From: Bacteroidia bacterium
GTDB lineage: Bacteria; Bacteroidota; Bacteroidia; NS11-12g; UBA955
Length of the DNA stretch: 6,808 nt
Direction: 5' to 3'
Assembly: GCA_014376345.1 (NCBI GenBank)
Contig: JACMRS010000218.1
Span: forward strand, 1-6,808
Part shown: piece by piece, positions 5,901-6,808 of the stretch
Layout of the letters: every line of letters begins with the position of its first letter
How positions within the stretch are numbered: the first letter of the stretch is position 1
Position numbers and translations under genes: made by a program
The notes under the pieces: generated by a model
Told to the model about the DNA's origin: nothing
What the model saw: only the letters and a program-made list of their open reading frames with translations
The model's database searches: none

Positions 5901-6808
5901 AATGCACTTAACAACGGTGTGATTCAGGATTCAATTTTTGTACCCTCAACAGGTGGCGGACAATACATGCTTAAATTCATTCATACCGAAAGTGGTTGCC
6001 CTGTTTCAGACAGTTTCAGCGTGATAGTCAATGGTCCTCCAACGATTCTGTTGACACCAATAGACACCCTATGTTCAAGCCAGGGTGCTGTTGATCTTGT
6101 CAGCAATTATGCAGGTAGTCCGGATGGTAAATGGTCAGGATTTGGTGTGGTTGGCGAGCAGTTTATGCCCGACAGTTCTCCGAGATCAAAACAATACGAG
6201 GGCAGGTATACTTTAACTTACTTCTATACCAACCCGATAACCAAATGTTATAATTCAGACAGCATTAAGGTGCTTGTGCAATCGCAGCCTGAGGTTATGA
6301 TTACGAACAGTCCACAACCGGTTCAGCATTGCGAAGACCAGCCATTTGATCTGACTGCAACCAAGAAATGGGCAGCAAGAACAATGTGGTCCTCAACAGG
6401 TGATGGTACTTACAAACAGGATTCTCTGAACATCAGATACACCCGCGGTACAATGGATACCACCACAAATCTGGTAACCATGACCTTGTCAACTGTAAAA
6501 GAGGGCGTATGTCCTGTTGCTACTGCTGATGTTCAGCTTGTAATTCACCCATATCCGCAGATTGATTTTGCAGGCGATCCTATCGAGGGTTGTGAGCCTG
6601 TAACTAGCAGCTTTACTACATTTGTCAGAAAACCACAAGGTTCTAAAGGTAACTTAACTTACCACTGGTATTTTGGAAATGGCGACACCACTCACCTGGA
6701 GGTAAATCCACAGAACATCGTGTTTGATACTGCAGCCAGAAATGGTTACGATGTGAAACTGGTAACAACCAATAGTTTCCCTGGAGGAAAATGTGTAACG
6801 GTAACCGA
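2856..6808 (+). CDS. Giant secreted multi-domain PKD/Ig-like surface protein, 3' partial
   Basis: The frame is open from the ATG at 2856 to the window edge: 1317 codons, no stop, no frameshift. Residues 1-23 are a signal peptide. Residues 24-308 form a cysteine-rich N-terminal domain opening HMMGSDIEYVC and carrying Cys-Cys pairs at 128-129, 138-139 and 182-183. I recognise this opening from large gliding-motility-associated surface proteins of Bacteroidota. Beta modules follow: about 313-418 (FCWQTNIG, FTVTAKDDNC), 424-509, 510-592 (GKDTFVCEGDS), 594-664 (NIGPDRRIC) and 669-755 (AGPDKEVC). Less regular modules lie at about 760-975. Three share a Trp-Ser core, at Trp998 (GGKWS), Trp1093 (DGKWSGFGV) and Trp1178 (MWSSTG). 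A true PKD domain starts near 1236, with YHWYFGNGDTTH at 1269-1280. The type IX sorting or gliding-associated C-terminal domain expected in this family lies beyond the window. A role in adhesion or as a cell-surface scaffold is inferred; no enzymatic domain is seen. Confidence 0.93.
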   Translation, partial: MFRFLRILVLLVLFFTFLPTVKADHMMGSDIEYVCISPGKYKVITKIYRQCSGIPLNSPTLTVYCKSTLYSQNYSRTSIKDITPTCNGGSNPCNPQNQTSSQGVEEHTFEAIVDFNTSPFNSFKKDGCCEVYFTANQCCRDILITTQPASDFYTESMLNICNIGTKCNSSPQLTTAPVSYVCCNQPFTFNNGAVDRIDGDSLSYGLVDTYSSKGNAILKNSPFTPTIPMTPYCPPNPGVVNCKPIPNAKPPRGFYFDIETGDIIFTPTKCDEEGPVVIEIGEWRKDSTGKWLLIGRTRRDMMLIVTQCANNNPPQIIGKNKYSVCEGNKLCFQIDSKDDQFLPGQTRADTTILSWNNGIPGATFTILNPGARERSAQFCWQTNIGDARPNPYSFTVTAKDDNCPRPAITVKGFNIIVLQKARATRKYVSLGCGKYTFNSTPFDTVNYKGNYFYDWEIRDSTNKGIPFKHSLNRQDTFKFKRGGKYIFTHLINNTIGCGTQYTDTLIVPPVLDVELAIGKDTFVCEGDSFSVKPIIAYGLAPYTFKWESPAGTFNPKDTFQRFALKPKGNVQIKLTLTDKNKCVDADTILVRYILNPRVNIGPDRRICTYENVVLDAGHADTQRYYWQPGGDSTRLKTINVAGRYIAKVIGKLGCFGRDTMNLFVNDTVVPLAGPDKEVCHNDTLKVTAKRRPVGYSRLYKWTDVGTGLQVASDSLLKLKATNASVNGTIIKKKYELWLQVNQGGHACIGVDTLAADWNPLPQFLYQGIQPRCFDEGDVKLTDRVAYAKQQPNDANVYYSNNKGHNWVTGGPYPAAQFYSYTKFITNAQVPKSGLRDTICYSYTDSNKCYNKECKPFRLNPNPDVDIRNATFCQKAGLAHIDKMRKAPFSTVGGIQKWRVIVLPPGAGVDPNSIVYNQGSNNAPDWVLDPGTEQEPNRTGTYQMEYCYEEPSTGCRRCDTANAYVVQLPVIEFYPMPSQCTNYPNISLNQFVNLPGGKWSVVEFSGDRDKTNAQVANALNNGVIQDSIFVPSTGGGQYMLKFIHTESGCPVSDSFSVIVNGPPTILLTPIDTLCSSQGAVDLVSNYAGSPDGKWSGFGVVGEQFMPDSSPRSKQYEGRYTLTYFYTNPITKCYNSDSIKVLVQSQPEVMITNSPQPVQHCEDQPFDLTATKKWAARTMWSSTGDGTYKQDSLNIRYTRGTMDTTTNLVTMTLSTVKEGVCPVATADVQLVIHPYPQIDFAGDPIEGCEPVTSSFTTFVRKPQGSKGNLTYHWYFGNGDTTHLEVNPQNIVFDTAARNGYDVKLVTTNSFPGGKCVTVT

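Noticed and set aside
2856..6808. Frameshift or pseudogene status for the giant gene
   Set aside because: I translated the whole stretch in one frame and found no internal stop or loss of domain pattern; it only lacks its 3' end because the window stops.

Overview
The window reads as chromosomal DNA of a member of the Bacteroidota. It is AT-rich, its genes lack clear Shine-Dalgarno sequences, and one candidate promoter contains a perfect TAnnTTTG -7 element. The right-hand side is filled by a very large secreted protein built from PKD/Ig-like modules, of the kind that phylum exports through its type IX secretion system. The lineage within the phylum cannot be fixed from this sequence.

Left part (1-1621): a heptanucleotide repeat array (AAATCAG/AAATCAC) runs into the 3' end of a leftward gene for tryptophan 2,3-dioxygenase (kynA) and supplies its stop codon. 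Twelve bases upstream of kynA lies the gene for dTDP-4-dehydrorhamnose 3,5-epimerase (rfbC/rmlC). The two are probably co-transcribed leftward from a promoter in the 112-bp divergent region 1622-1733, although their pathways (kynurenine/NAD and dTDP-L-rhamnose) are unrelated. Both keep all the family residues that I can place.

Middle (1734-2709): a rightward gene encodes a 307-residue protein with one N-terminal membrane helix, a long coiled coil and a C-terminal beta-rich domain. I recognise the architecture but not a function. A strong intrinsic terminator follows, so this looks like a single-gene transcript.

Right part (2856-6808): a reading frame that stays open to the window edge encodes at least 1317 residues. 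It has a signal peptide, a cysteine-rich N-terminal domain of about 285 residues and a chain of at least nine modules of about 70-110 residues, ending in a clear PKD domain. The C-terminus, where a type IX sorting or gliding-motility-associated domain would be expected, lies outside the window. Base composition rises from about 35% to about 45% GC near position 4620, at a domain boundary.

I see no tRNA, rRNA, CRISPR array, transposase or defence gene. The points most worth a second look are the heptamer array that ends kynA, the composition step inside the giant gene, its cysteine-paired N-terminal domain and the uncharacterised coiled-coil protein. Nothing here amounts to a convincing new system.
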